Positions 16,526-25,366 of a stretch of DNA of 64,000 bases are shown here, piece after piece. Position numbers and translations under genes: made by a program. Below the pieces are notes generated by a model, which saw nothing but the letters and a program-made list of their open reading frames with translations, had not been told where the DNA came from and did no database searches. Position 1 is the stretch's first letter, and each line of letters opens with the position of its first letter. The stretch comes from Polyangiaceae bacterium (GTDB lineage: Bacteria; Myxococcota_A; Polyangia; Polyangiales; Polyangiaceae). The DNA lies in contig JAICQL010000005.1 of the NCBI GenBank assembly GCA_025937895.1, positions 32,374-96,373 of the forward strand. Direction: 5' to 3'.

Positions 16526-19015
16526 TTATACCGCCCCCCGGTACCGGAGCACCACCAGGGTCAGATCATCGCGCTGCTGCGTGGTCCACGCATTCAGGTC
16601 GCTCATGATGTGATCGCGGATGACGGCCACAGGGTGCTGGGCGACGCTCTCCAGCCCGTTGCACAGCCGATCGATGCCGTATTGCCCGAGCTCGCTGTTG
16701 CGCGCCTCGATCAGCCCATCGGTGTACAGCAGCAAGATGTCCCCGGGCTCCAGCTGGCAAGAGCCCTCCTGGATGGTGTTGGGCGCGGGCTGTGCCAGGA
16801 TGCCAGCCCACAGGCCCGGAGTGGGCAGCCGCTCGCACACGCCCAGCCGCGCGCGATACAGCACCAGGTCCTCGTGTGCACCCGCGAAGTCCAGGCGTCC
16901 ATCCTGATGGTAGCGCAGCAAGGTCAAGGTGGCGTGCTCGTCGCGCTCCAGGCGCTTGCGCACGTTCTCGTGTAACACGGTGTTCAGCACCATCCAGGCC
17001 TGACTGGGGGTGACGTCGGGATTGACGTGGGTGGTGGCCGCCACGATGCTCTGAATCATCAGCATCACCAGCCCGGTGTGCAGCCCGTGCCCCGCCACGT
17101 CGCCGATGCCCAGCCAGCAGCCGTCCGGGCAGGGTAAGATGTCGAAGTAGTCGCCGCCCACCTCTGTGGCGGGCCGCATGCCCGTGGCTATCTCCAGGCC
17201 GGGAGCGCTGGGCTGCCGGGGCAAGATCCCGGTCTGGATGCGCGCGGCGATCTCCAGCTCCTGCGACATGCGCGCCTGCTCTGCCCGCTGCCGGCGAGTG
17301 GCCTCCTCCACGATGGCGCCGGCCAGCTCGATCGCCTTGAGCGCCGTGCTTACCAGCTCCGGGATGGTCTGGAAGACAAAGCCGTCGCGCGCGCCCAGCT
17401 CGATCACGCAAAAGCCCAGGGGCTGCTCGTTGAAGAAGAGCGGCAGCACCATCATGCTGTGGCGCCAGTGGGGCCGCAGGTGCGAGGGCACCACGTCGCC
17501 CGTGCGAAAGGGCAGGTCGTTGCCCTCGCTGCGCAGCTCGTTCTCGTCGTCGTAGGCCAGCACCAGCTCGGAGAAATCTTCCGGCCCGGGGCTGCCGGCG
17601 TAGCGCGCCACGTACAGGCTGGAGATGCGCAACGCGGGGAGATGGATGGCCAGGGCCGTGCGCAGCGCCTCCACGTCCAGCGCCGTGCGCACCGCGACGC
17701 TCATCTCCTCCATGCTGCGCATCAGTGCGTCCTTCTCCAGACGCCGCCGGGCCTGCTCCTGCTCGGCCAGGCCGCTGATCAGGATGTGCGCGCGCTCGAA
17801 CACGGTCTCCGCGCGCAGCCACGCCCGCACCGAGCCGGCGAGCGAGCTCACGCTCTCGCAGCGCAACTCCGCCACCGTGTGATGCCACGCGGCAATGTGG
17901 CTCAGGTGCGCGGCCTGGCGCACCACTCCGTCCACTGCCATTACGAACTCGCGCTCGCTGCCGCGCTGCAGGTCGCTGAGCAGCGCGTCCACCAGTCGCT
18001 CGGCATAGGCCGGGTCGATGTCATCCTCGGCGGCGGCCTGCTCCAGGGCGGGGGTGGCCCGCTTGACCGCATGGATCCAGGCCTCGCGGCGGTGGCCGAG
18101 TGAGCTCAGCAGTGACTGATCGGAGACCACGGCCTCGAAGGCCAGCTCCGGGCTGGGCCCCGCGCAGCCGCACGACTCGCGCATCATGATGGTCGTGCCC
18201 AAGAACACGTGATCCATGTCGACGGCCCCGTTCAGCATCGCCAGCACCCGGCGCACCGCCAGGATGCCCAGCTGCCGCGGGGGCTGCCTCACTGTCGTCA
18301 GCGCCGGCGTGGCGAAGCGCGCGGCCTCGATGTCGTCAAAGCCCACCAGCCCCACGTCCTCGGGCACGCGCAGACCGCGGCTGGTCAGCGCCTCCAGCGC
18401 GCCCAGCGCCATCCAGTCGTTGCCGGCGACGATGGCATCGCAGCCGCCGCGATCGCGCGAGAGCAGCGCGGCCACCGCGCGCGCCCCGGACGGCGGCGTG
18501 AAGTCACCGGCCACCACCAGCCGTTCGTCGTAGGCCACCCCGCACTCGCGCAGCGCCTGGCGGTAGCCCTCGAAGCGCTGCTGCGCCTCGTTGTTGGGTC
18601 CGGAGATGAAGGCCACGCGCCGCCGGCCATGCTTCTCGAGCAGGTGGCGGGTGAGCTCATACACGCCCTTGGTGTTGTCCACGCTGAGCGAGGCGACGTT
18701 GGGCCGCGGCGTTCCAATCGTGCAGATGGGCAGGGAGGCGAAGCGCCGGAACAGCACCTCGACCTCGGCGCTGTCCTCGATGGCCATGGTGCCCGGCACG
18801 AGGATCACGGCGTCCAGGTCACTCGGGGCCACCAGGTTGTAGACCAGGTTGCGGGGGTCGGGAGCGTTCGCCAGGCCACCGGCGAAGCAGTACATGTCCA
18901 CGCCGTGCTCCTGGCACTCGTCGTGGGCCCCCAGCAGGATCTCGTTCTGGTAGTTGTAGTCGCCGCCCCTCAGGAAAATACCGAGCCGCGGTTTTTGTCT
19001 CAGCTGCCGCGACAT
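16526..19015 (-). CDS. LacI-type ligand-binding domain fused to GAF-like and SpoIIE (PP2C) phosphatase domains
   Basis: The 829-residue protein starts RPRLGIFLRGG-like at residue 8, the first strand of a LacI/RbsB periplasmic-binding fold, and runs to VPEDVGLVGFDDIEAARFATP near 245 and the final VRQPP element near 265. There is no helix-turn-helix. A helical stretch follows to about 430, then a GAF-like region at about 435-590 (VLPLFFNEQPLGFCVIELGA). The last 230 residues are a SpoIIE phosphatase: ELEIAARIQTGILP, VGGDYFD near 640, GDVAGHG near 657 and LLLYTDGLIEARN near 775 with the metal-binding Asp residues. No signal peptide is seen, so sensing is probably cytoplasmic. Ligand binding may control dephosphorylation of an anti-sigma antagonist or FHA-related target; neither is known. 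Confidence 0.88.
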   Translation of the reverse strand: MSRQLRQKPRLGIFLRGGDYNYQNEILLGAHDECQEHGVDMYCFAGGLANAPDPRNLVYNLVAPSDLDAVILVPGTMAIEDSAEVEVLFRRFASLPICTIGTPRPNVASLSVDNTKGVYELTRHLLEKHGRRRVAFISGPNNEAQQRFEGYRQALRECGVAYDERLVVAGDFTPPSGARAVAALLSRDRGGCDAIVAGNDWMALGALEALTSRGLRVPEDVGLVGFDDIEAARFATPALTTVRQPPRQLGILAVRRVLAMLNGAVDMDHVFLGTTIMMRESCGCAGPSPELAFEAVVSDQSLLSSLGHRREAWIHAVKRATPALEQAAAEDDIDPAYAERLVDALLSDLQRGSEREFVMAVDGVVRQAAHLSHIAAWHHTVAELRCESVSSLAGSVRAWLRAETVFERAHILISGLAEQEQARRRLEKDALMRSMEEMSVAVRTALDVEALRTALAIHLPALRISSLYVARYAGSPGPEDFSELVLAYDDENELRSEGNDLPFRTGDVVPSHLRPHWRHSMMVLPLFFNEQPLGFCVIELGARDGFVFQTIPELVSTALKAIELAGAIVEEATRRQRAEQARMSQELEIAARIQTGILPRQPSAPGLEIATGMRPATEVGGDYFDILPCPDGCWLGIGDVAGHGLHTGLVMLMIQSIVAATTHVNPDVTPSQAWMVLNTVLHENVRKRLERDEHATLTLLRYHQDGRLDFAGAHEDLVLYRARLGVCERLPTPGLWAGILAQPAPNTIQEGSCQLEPGDILLLYTDGLIEARNSELGQYGIDRLCNGLESVAQHPVAVIRDHIMSDLNAWTTQQRDDLTLVVLRYRGAV

Positions 19016-19116
19016 CCGCCCCGATACGACGACCGGGTTTCCGTACTGCTTTAGCGCAGTTGCCGGTTATTGCACGCCGGCTGATGGCCGTTCAGGCGAG
19101 GTGCAGCTCGATAGGC

Positions 19117-21228
19117 TCAGTCCAGACGGATGTTGAAGTCCACGGGACCAAAGCGCAGCTTGCCGCCGGGGCCGAGCGCCGTCCACGTGCCCGCAGGGAT
19201 GCGGGAGTCATTGACGAACGTGCCGTTGTTGCTGCGCTCGTCGCGGATCCAGAGCTGACCCCCCTCCACCTTGAGCGTGGCGTGCACGCCCGAGACTCCG
19301 GGATCCGTCAGCAGCACGACGCACTTGCTGTCGTCGCGACCCGCGCGCACCTCACCCCCGGCCGGTACGGTGAACACGCCGGCCGCCCCCTGCAGGGTAG
19401 CCTGTGAGGCCGTGGGGCGGCGCGCCGGAGCGGCGCCGGGCATGGGGGCCGCGGGTTGTGCGCGGACCGGCGCCCTGCGCCCGCCGCCGCGCAGCACCAC
19501 CACCACTAGCAGCGCCACCACGGTCGCAGCGAACAGCCCGCCCAGCGCCCACACCAGCGGGAAGGGTGCCGTCGTCGCCTTCAGCTCCAGGATGGTGTCT
19601 GCCGTGACGCCGCTGGTGCGCGCGGCCTTGTTGTCCACGATCACCAGGCGCGCCACCGCGCGCGAGCCAGAGCCGTGGATCAGCTTGTCAGAGTCCGGCG
19701 CCTCGAACTCCACGAAGGCATCGGCGGCCTCCACCGAGGTGCCGCGCATGCCCTGAGCCACCAGCTGCTTCTGCGCGCGGCGTGCCGACTCCAGATCCGC
19801 AGTCTTCAGATCGGCGGGCGGGGCGCTGCCGGCCGGCAAGAAGTAGACCTCGGCGCGCGACTTGTCGCCTCCCCAGCAGAAGTCGCCGAACACCTTGAAG
19901 CGACCCCCGGGGTACACGCCGTCACCCACCTGCGCCTTGGTCTGCGCGGCGTCCACGTCCAGCGGCCAGCTCGAAGGATCGATGCCGATGGGCACGTCCT
20001 CGAAGGTGGTGTCACCCAGGATCGGCGGGTTGACGTTGTGGAAGACCAGCTTGAACGACTGCGTGATCTTGGGCGCGATGCAGCTCATCTTCCACTTCAC
20101 CACGTGCATGGTGGCGAAGCGGCTGCGCACCGCGTTCACGATCTGGTCCGAGCGCTTGCCCTCGCCCTTGCGCACCACGCTGAAGAAGCCGCCAATCTGC
20201 GGATTGGCCAGGTTCTGCATGAAGTCGAAGGCGTTGTTCCGGAACTCGTCGTACGTGGAGTGCGGAAAGTAGATGCTGATGACCGGCACTGGCGTCTTGG
20301 GCAGCGCCGTGTTCTCGGGCGGGAAGCGCCCGGTGGTCATGTACCTGGAGAGCTCCAGCGCGCCGGGGCCGCTGGTGGATGGATCGGTGCCGCCGAAGCC
20401 GCTCGACAGCACCACCATGGCCTGGTGCATCGGCACGTTCACGCCGCCGACGTTGCCCAGCGCCTTGAAGGCGTCCGTGGCCGCCGTCTTGATGATGGTC
20501 AAGAGCGCCCGGTTGCGGCCCTGGCTCGGGTAGGGATCCTTGAGCGAGTCGATCAGCTTGGTGGCCTGAGACTGCTTTGCCGTGGGCAGCCACTGCGAGT
20601 CGCGCACGACCTGGCGGTCGTTGAAGAACATCACGTTGACGATGTCATTGGGCCCCATCGCCGCGACGAAGCGCGAGGCCAAGGTGCGTGCGTCCTGAAA
20701 GCCGGCGCCCATGCGCGAGTCAGCGTCCACCAGGATCAGCCAGGCCGTACCCACCCCGGGCTCACGCCCGCTCTCGCCCCACTTGGCGTGGCTGATGTAC
20801 TTGGCCGGCCGATCCATGTCGTCCACGCTGACGGCGAAGATGGCGTTCTTCGCCGGGAAGGGGAACGACTGGTACAGGGCGTTGGGGCGCTCCAGCGCCT
20901 CGCTCATGCAGCCCAGCTGCGCGTCACCGGTGAGGCGCGCGCAATCGGCCACTGCCTCGCTGATGCGCTTGCTCTGCGAGACCTCGATCACGGTGGTGAT
21001 GATCGGGTCGCCGCTGTCCAGGCTGGCGCGCGGATCCACGCGCAGCAGCTTGGCCTCGGGCGCGGCCAGCGCCGGCACCGTGCCCAGCAAGACGAGCAGC
21101 GCCGTGCACACGCCGAGCGCCCGGGAGAAGCCGGCGCGGCGCTGCGCTGCTCCAGCGAGCGGGCTCAGCGCAGCTGCGATGAGGGCGTGCAACGGCGTAG
21201 CGACGAAGTGCAGGGTCAATGAACGCAT
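19117..21228 (-). CDS. Membrane protein with VWA-like extracellular region and cytoplasmic FHA domain
   Basis: The roughly 703-residue product starts at ATG 21228 (GTG 21231 is possible). Its N-terminal 55 residues contain a long signal/anchor ending near VPALAAPEAK. The middle resembles a von Willebrand A fold: AWLILVDADSRMG near 170 and NDIVNVMFFND near 195, though the classical DxSxS is not exact. A transmembrane helix (VWALGGLFAATVVALLVVVVL) lies near 575. The C-terminal 95 residues are an FHA domain (AGRDDSKCVVLLTDPGVSGVHATL, then RDERSNNGTFVNDSRI). It probably places a sensing region outside and a phosphothreonine-binding module inside. It follows the zinc-ribbon FHA gene by under 30 bases. 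The extracellular partner is unknown. Confidence 0.8.
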   Translation of the reverse strand: MRSLTLHFVATPLHALIAAALSPLAGAAQRRAGFSRALGVCTALLVLLGTVPALAAPEAKLLRVDPRASLDSGDPIITTVIEVSQSKRISEAVADCARLTGDAQLGCMSEALERPNALYQSFPFPAKNAIFAVSVDDMDRPAKYISHAKWGESGREPGVGTAWLILVDADSRMGAGFQDARTLASRFVAAMGPNDIVNVMFFNDRQVVRDSQWLPTAKQSQATKLIDSLKDPYPSQGRNRALLTIIKTAATDAFKALGNVGGVNVPMHQAMVVLSSGFGGTDPSTSGPGALELSRYMTTGRFPPENTALPKTPVPVISIYFPHSTYDEFRNNAFDFMQNLANPQIGGFFSVVRKGEGKRSDQIVNAVRSRFATMHVVKWKMSCIAPKITQSFKLVFHNVNPPILGDTTFEDVPIGIDPSSWPLDVDAAQTKAQVGDGVYPGGRFKVFGDFCWGGDKSRAEVYFLPAGSAPPADLKTADLESARRAQKQLVAQGMRGTSVEAADAFVEFEAPDSDKLIHGSGSRAVARLVIVDNKAARTSGVTADTILELKATTAPFPLVWALGGLFAATVVALLVVVVLRGGGRRAPVRAQPAAPMPGAAPARRPTASQATLQGAAGVFTVPAGGEVRAGRDDSKCVVLLTDPGVSGVHATLKVEGGQLWIRDERSNNGTFVNDSRIPAGTWTALGPGGKLRFGPVDFNIRLD

Positions 21229-21252
21229 CACGCTATCCTGATGTGTGTGGTC

Positions 21253-21939
21253 TCAGCCGGGTCCGGCAGGCGCGCCCGGGATCGGGTAGTTGGACTCGAT
21301 CACCTTGATCACGGTGTTGAACAGTCCAAAGCGAACACGGTCGCCGTCGCGCAGCTCCCAGCGCTGCCCTGCGGCGAGCGGGTTGTCGTTGACGAAGGTG
21401 CCGTTGGTGCTGTGGTTGTCTTCCACCACGACCCGGCCCGGGCGGGCCAGCGCGAGCAGCACGGCGTGCAACGAGGAGGTGGTGGGGTGAGCGATCTCGA
21501 TCTGAACGCTGCTGGCTGCGCCCTGACGGCCCACGATGTTGCGCCCCTGATGGATGGGCCAGTACTGGCCGAGCTCCAGATTATCGAAGCTCACCAGAAA
21601 GCCGACCAGCACGCGCGGTGCATCGGCTGGCACCTCCAGCAGGCGCACGCCACCCACGGGCTCGTGGCTGCCCGATGGCGGACGATTGATCGGCAACCTT
21701 GCCCCCGGTGGCACCGCGGGAGGCGGAGGTAGACCTGCGCCGCCCACGGGCGGGGGCGGCAGGCCGCTAGCCACGGGCGGAAATTGGGCTGCTGCGGGCG
21801 GTGGCGCCAGCGGCGCTCGCGCCTCTCCCGAGGGCCATCCCACGGCTGGCGGCGCGCCAACCAGGGGAGCGCCACAGACCACGCAAAACCTCGCGCTGGG
21901 CTGGTTGGGCTCGCCGCACTGGTGGCAGTCACGCATCAT
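21253..21939 (-). CDS. Zinc-ribbon and FHA-domain protein
   Basis: This 228-residue protein opens with a CxxC...CxxC zinc ribbon (CHQCGEPNQPSARFCVVCG, residues 5-23), continues with a Pro/Gly/Ala-rich linker to about 95, and ends in an FHA domain. The FHA core shows GRQGAASSVQIEIAHPTTSSLHAVL near 150 with the conserved Arg and Ser/His, and DNHSTNGTFVNDNPL near 185 with the Asn that contacts phosphothreonine peptides. There are two adjacent start ATGs; the longer is used. It is the first gene of the four-gene minus-strand FHA operon. Such proteins act as phosphopeptide adaptors; its kinase and partner are unknown. Confidence 0.88.
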   Translation of the reverse strand: MMRDCHQCGEPNQPSARFCVVCGAPLVGAPPAVGWPSGEARAPLAPPPAAAQFPPVASGLPPPPVGGAGLPPPPAVPPGARLPINRPPSGSHEPVGGVRLLEVPADAPRVLVGFLVSFDNLELGQYWPIHQGRNIVGRQGAASSVQIEIAHPTTSSLHAVLLALARPGRVVVEDNHSTNGTFVNDNPLAAGQRWELRDGDRVRFGLFNTVIKVIESNYPIPGAPAGPG

Positions 21940-22061
21940 TAAGCAACCCGCCCGGACGCTTCAACTGTACGGTGGATTGCCAGAGAGCATAACCGCGAGA
22001 CCCTGGCCGCGGCCAGCATCCATCACGCTTCTTCGCGGTTGCTGCGTTCCCCCCTGTGTCC

Positions 22062-22142
22062 CGCGAAGGCTGTCGTCAGCGCGGGCTGCTACCGCGGCTC
22101 AGCCTTCGCGAGTATCACGCTCGCGAGTGGGGCCCTCGCGAG
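22062..22142 (-). terminator. Pair of hairpins downstream of rplS
   Basis: CTCGCGAG at 22120-22127 and 22135-22142 form an 8-bp stem with a 7-base loop; CGCGAAGGCTG (22062-22072) pairs with CAGCCTTCGCG (22100-22110) around an inner CGCGG/CCGCG stem. Both lie 50-130 bases beyond the rplS stop in the direction of transcription. No U-tract is seen, so a Rho-assisted or processing role is possible. Confidence 0.45.
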
Positions 22143-22193
22143 CATGGACGACGGCGAATGATAGACGAGGCGAATATAAAACGACGCGAAGGC

Positions 22194-22547
22194 TCAGCGG
22201 TCGTTCAAGTCGCGCACGCGCGAGGCCTTGCCCCGCAGATCGCGCAAGTAGAACAGACGCGCGCGCCGCACCACACCGCGCGAGACCAGCTCGATCTTGT
22301 CGAGGCGGGGCGTGTGCAGCATGAAGGTGCGCTCCACGCCGACGCCGAAGCTGGTCTTGCGCACGGTCACGGTGCTGCGGGCACCGGCGCGATGGCGCTT
22401 CACGACCACGCCCTTGAACACCTGCACGCGCAGCTTGTCGCCCTCGACGATGCGGTAGTGCACGGCAACGGTGTCACCCACCCGGAACTCCGGGTGATCG
22501 GTACGCAGGTTGGCGGCCTCGAGCTGGGCAATTTTGCTTGTAATCAT
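22194..22547 (-). CDS. rplS: 50S ribosomal protein L19
   Basis: The 117-residue protein matches L19 (bL19) throughout: a short N-terminal helix ([10 protein letters not shown]), [13 protein letters not shown], the conserved [22 protein letters not shown] block and [18 protein letters not shown] with [17 protein letters not shown] at the end. L19 sits at the interface of the large and small subunits. In many bacteria it ends an rpsP-rimM-trmD-rplS operon, but here none of those genes lies upstream; it stands alone with its own leader. No convincing Shine-Dalgarno sequence precedes the ATG. Confidence 0.98.
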   Translation of the reverse strand: MITSKIAQLEAANLRTDHPEFRVGDTVAVHYRIVEGDKLRVQVFKGVVVKRHRAGARSTVTVRKTSFGVGVERTFMLHTPRLDKIELVSRGVVRRARLFYLRDLRGKASRVRDLNDR

Positions 22548-22573
22548 GGTCTTTTACCGAAAGAAGCCGAGGG

Positions 22574-22625
22574 CGTGAGCCAGGGTGCTCACGCGCGCGG
22601 TTGCTCCGGAGAATCCGTCCGGAGC
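22574..22625 (-). promoter_or_regulatory. Two hairpins in the rplS leader
   Basis: GCGTGAGC (22574-22581) pairs with GCTCACGC (22588-22595) across six bases, and CTCCGGA (22605-22611) pairs with TCCGGAG (22619-22625) across seven. Both are perfect and lie 27-78 bases upstream of the rplS ATG. They could form a leader for autoregulation by a ribosomal protein, though no known motif was recognised. Confidence 0.45.
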
Positions 22626-22917
22626 CGACGGTCGAGGGCCGGGGCCGAGCTTTCCGAGGAGGCTTCCAGGGAGAATGGCTGGCCACCCGCGTCCCGAGCG
22701 AGCGGGGCGTGCATTATGCAGGCAGACCAACGGCAGTCAACGCATTCCGCTTTGCTGGGGCCGTTATCTGCGGCAGTCATCGGAGGCCTCTATCCAACCT
22801 CGTAGGTGGCAGGCGGCCCCCCGGCCAGGCCGAGCTCTAGTAATGATCGGCCGCTTGGCTGGTGACGCGGCACCCGGCGCCAGTCAAACCAGGGATACAA
22901 ACGGTGCATGGAGTTGC

Positions 22918-22946
22918 TTGACGATCCCGGGGCAGGGCGTTAAACG
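22918..22946 (+). promoter_or_regulatory. Possible sigma-70-type promoter for rplC
   Basis: TTGACG at 22918-22923 and TAAACG at 22941-22946 are 17 bp apart, about 70 bases before the rplC start. The -35 is good, the -10 is weak. The rest of the 466-bp gap between rplS and rplC (22548-23013) shows only the two rplS-leader hairpins. Confidence 0.35.
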
Positions 22947-23013
22947 ACGCGCCCGCCTCGGTAAGGGCTGCAGTTTAGCCCAGGGCCGAGCCCATACGTG
23001 GAGCGCACGAACG

Positions 23014-23682
23014 ATGAACCAGTATCCCGGCGTAGTTGGCCGCAAGCTTGGCATGACTCAGCTGATTGCGGAGGACGGGACGGTAGCCTCTTGCACCGTG
23101 ATCGAGGCGCGCGCCGTCGTCGTGGGCAAGCGCACCGCCGAGAAAGACGGCTATGACGCCCTGATCCTGGGCATCGACGACGTGAAGGAGAAGCACCTGA
23201 GCAAGGCAGTGCTCGGTAGCTTCAAGGCCAAGAACATCGAGCCCAAGCGCATTCAGCGCGAGTTCCGCTGCACCGCCGAGTACGCGGCCACGGTGGAGGT
23301 CGGGCAGGCCCTGGCGCTCGATCAGCTGTTCGAGGCGGGTCAGTTTCTGGACGTGGCGGGTATCTCGCGCGGCCGCGGGTTTCAGGGCGTGGTGCGCCGG
23401 CACAAGTTCGCTGGTGCCGTGCAGACGCACGGTACGCACGAGTATCGCCGGCACGGCGGCTCGATCGGTACGAATATGACCCCCGGTCGCACCAAGCTCG
23501 GCATGAAGATGCCGGGGCAGATGGGCAACGTGCGCGTCAGCGTGCTGAACCAGAAGGTGGCCAAGGTCATCCCGGAGCAGCACCTGGTGCTGATCTACGG
23601 CGGTGTGCCGGGCGCAAAGGGCACCGTGGTCGAGCTGCGTGGCGCCATCAAGCGCCGTGGCGGCCGCGTCGCCGCCAAGTAA
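23014..23682 (+). CDS. rplC: 50S ribosomal protein L3
   Basis: The 222-residue protein starts at ATG 23014 after GGAG ten bases upstream; the frame is open further upstream but the L3 match begins with YPGVVGRKLGMTQLIAEDGT. It contains SRGRGFQGVVRRHKFAG, the loop GGSIGTNMTPGRTKLGMKMPGQMGN that reaches the peptidyl-transferase centre, and VLIYGGVPGAKGTVVELR. In E. coli this loop holds a methylated Gln in NQTPG; here the residue is Met. L3 is normally within the S10 operon with rplD, rplW and rplB. None follows here; the next genes are two rRNA methyltransferases. It is either a relocated gene or a second copy. Confidence 0.97.
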   Translation: MNQYPGVVGRKLGMTQLIAEDGTVASCTVIEARAVVVGKRTAEKDGYDALILGIDDVKEKHLSKAVLGSFKAKNIEPKRIQREFRCTAEYAATVEVGQALALDQLFEAGQFLDVAGISRGRGFQGVVRRHKFAGAVQTHGTHEYRRHGGSIGTNMTPGRTKLGMKMPGQMGNVRVSVLNQKVAKVIPEQHLVLIYGGVPGAKGTVVELRGAIKRRGGRVAAK

Positions 23683-23776
23683 GCGCGCCAGGTCACGGGC
23701 GCTCGCGCAGCCCGTCTCTCGCAGCCCGGTGCGCCCATGCTGACGAACGCCCGAACGCCGTGCCCGGTGAGCCGGC

Positions 23777-25366
23777 ATGGCGTTTGACGCGCTTCGACGC
23801 CCGTGGTCCGATCGTCGTACCCTGTATCGCGACGAGCGCGGCGTCTTCGTAGACAAGCCGGCGGGTGTTGCTTGCTCGGCGGTTGCTTGCTCTGCGCAGC
23901 CTGGTTCCACCGATGTCGCGGCTGCCGCGGAGCACACGGGCTGGGATCTGGCGGCGCGCCTGCGTGCGCACGGGTTGCCGGAGCTCGTTCCCGCGGCGCC
24001 CCTGCCGCTGCCCGCGTCCGGGGTTACCCTGCTGGTGCCGTCGGGCGCACCGCTGCCCAGGGCGGGTGAGCTGCCGCCAGCGCTCTCCCGGCTGAGCTAC
24101 GTGCTGGGCGTGGAGGACTGCTCGCTGCTGCCGCAGGGGCTGCTCCCCGCGGGGCCCACCGGCAACATCGAATACCAGGTCTGGCGGCGGCGCGGCCGTC
24201 GCGCTCTGCTGCGCGCGCAGGCTGCTCTGACGGCGGAGCGTGTTGTCGCCGCTTTCGCCAACGCCGGCGCGCCAGTGATCGGCAGTGAGCCGGAGCCCAC
24301 GGCCACGCGCTGGCTATTGCACGTCGAGCGTGCGGAAGGAGCAGGCTGCGATGTTCGCGCAGCGCTGCCGGCGGAGCTCGAGAGCTGGCTGGCGGGGGAG
24401 CCCCAGGGCGCGCCACGGCGGCTGGAGCAGGCGCTCGAGCTGGCCGCTCCGGTGCGAGCGCGCTTGCTCGCCGGGCAGGATGCTCAGCGCCTGCTGGCAG
24501 AGGGCGCGGGGGAGATCGCGGGGGTCAACGTCGACCGCTACGGTGACTACGCGGTGCTGGAGCTGTCGAGCGAGGAGGCCTGGGCCGAGCGCGAGCGCAT
24601 GGCGGAGTGTCTGCTGGCTCACGGCGCCAGGGGCGTGTACCTGAAGCGCCGCTTGCGAGTCGATCTGCGCAAGCAAGAGCGCACGGAGCTCGCGCCCTCC
24701 TTGCCGGTGCGCGGCAGCGCGGCGCCAGAGGCGCTGCTGGTGAGGAACGGCGCGCTGGCCTTCTGGGTGCGGCTGGGTGAAGGGCTGGGGACCGGGCTCT
24801 TCCTCGATCAGCGCCAGAACTGGGAGCGCGTGCAGCGCCGGGTACGGGGGGCCACCGTGCTCAACCTGTTCAGTCACACCGGCGCCTTCAGCGTGGCCGC
24901 TGGCGCGGGCGGCGCTGCTGCTTGCACGAGCGTCGATCTATCCAAGCGCGCGCTGACCCGCCTGGCGGCAAACCTGGAGCTGAACGGGCTATCCGGGCCG
25001 AGCCAGCGCCTGCTGCCTGCCGATGTGTTGCAGTGGCTTGGACGGGCGCGCCGCGGCCAGCAGCGCTTCGACTGGATCGTGCTGGATCCGCCCAGCTTTG
25101 GCACACGCCGCCGCGGCGTGTTGCAGGCGGAACACGACTACCAGGGGCTGGTGGCGAGCTGCCTGGAGCTGCTGGCACCCGGCGGGGCGCTGCTCTGTGT
25201 ATCGCACCAGCGCGGCCTCTCCGCTGCGGACTTGAGCCAGCTGGTGCGAACGGCGTTGGTGGCGCGCGGGCGCTCTGGCCGTGTAACGAGCTGGCTGGGG
25301 GGCTGGGACGACGCGACGCTGCCGGGTGTCAGCGGTACCAAGAGCGTGCTAGCCCAGCTGGCATGA
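23777..25366 (+). CDS. RlmI-like 23S rRNA methyltransferase with degenerate pseudouridine-synthase-like N-terminus
   Basis: The 529-residue protein has two parts. Residues 1-210 resemble an RluA-type pseudouridine synthase: VFVDKPAGVACS near 23 matches the usual DKPAG strand and ASGVTLLVPSG near 77 matches the SGLLLVAK segment. The catalytic HRLDxxTSG motif has become PLPLPASG, so the Asp is missing and this part is probably inactive. Residues 225-529 match the RlmI/RlmK class I SAM methyltransferases: EIAGVNVDRYGDYAV, GLGTGLFLDQR near 337, VLNLFSHTGAFSVAA near 357 and WIVLDPPSFG near 430. It should methylate a cytosine or guanine of 23S rRNA. It follows rplC by 94 bases and overlaps rlmE by four. 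Confidence 0.85.
   Translation: MAFDALRRPWSDRRTLYRDERGVFVDKPAGVACSAVACSAQPGSTDVAAAAEHTGWDLAARLRAHGLPELVPAAPLPLPASGVTLLVPSGAPLPRAGELPPALSRLSYVLGVEDCSLLPQGLLPAGPTGNIEYQVWRRRGRRALLRAQAALTAERVVAAFANAGAPVIGSEPEPTATRWLLHVERAEGAGCDVRAALPAELESWLAGEPQGAPRRLEQALELAAPVRARLLAGQDAQRLLAEGAGEIAGVNVDRYGDYAVLELSSEEAWAERERMAECLLAHGARGVYLKRRLRVDLRKQERTELAPSLPVRGSAAPEALLVRNGALAFWVRLGEGLGTGLFLDQRQNWERVQRRVRGATVLNLFSHTGAFSVAAGAGGAAACTSVDLSKRALTRLAANLELNGLSGPSQRLLPADVLQWLGRARRGQQRFDWIVLDPPSFGTRRRGVLQAEHDYQGLVASCLELLAPGGALLCVSHQRGLSAADLSQLVRTALVARGRSGRVTSWLGGWDDATLPGVSGTKSVLAQLA

Noticed and set aside
19675..21222. Long plus-strand open frame opposite the VWA-like/FHA gene
   Set aside because: Antisense shadow of high-GC codon bias; the minus-strand frame has clear membrane and FHA motifs.
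22027..22110. Possible SRP RNA near rplS, because of an AGCAGC-like stretch
   Set aside because: The conserved apical loop with GGAA tetraloop and closing stem is not formed; the hairpins fit better as structure after rplS.
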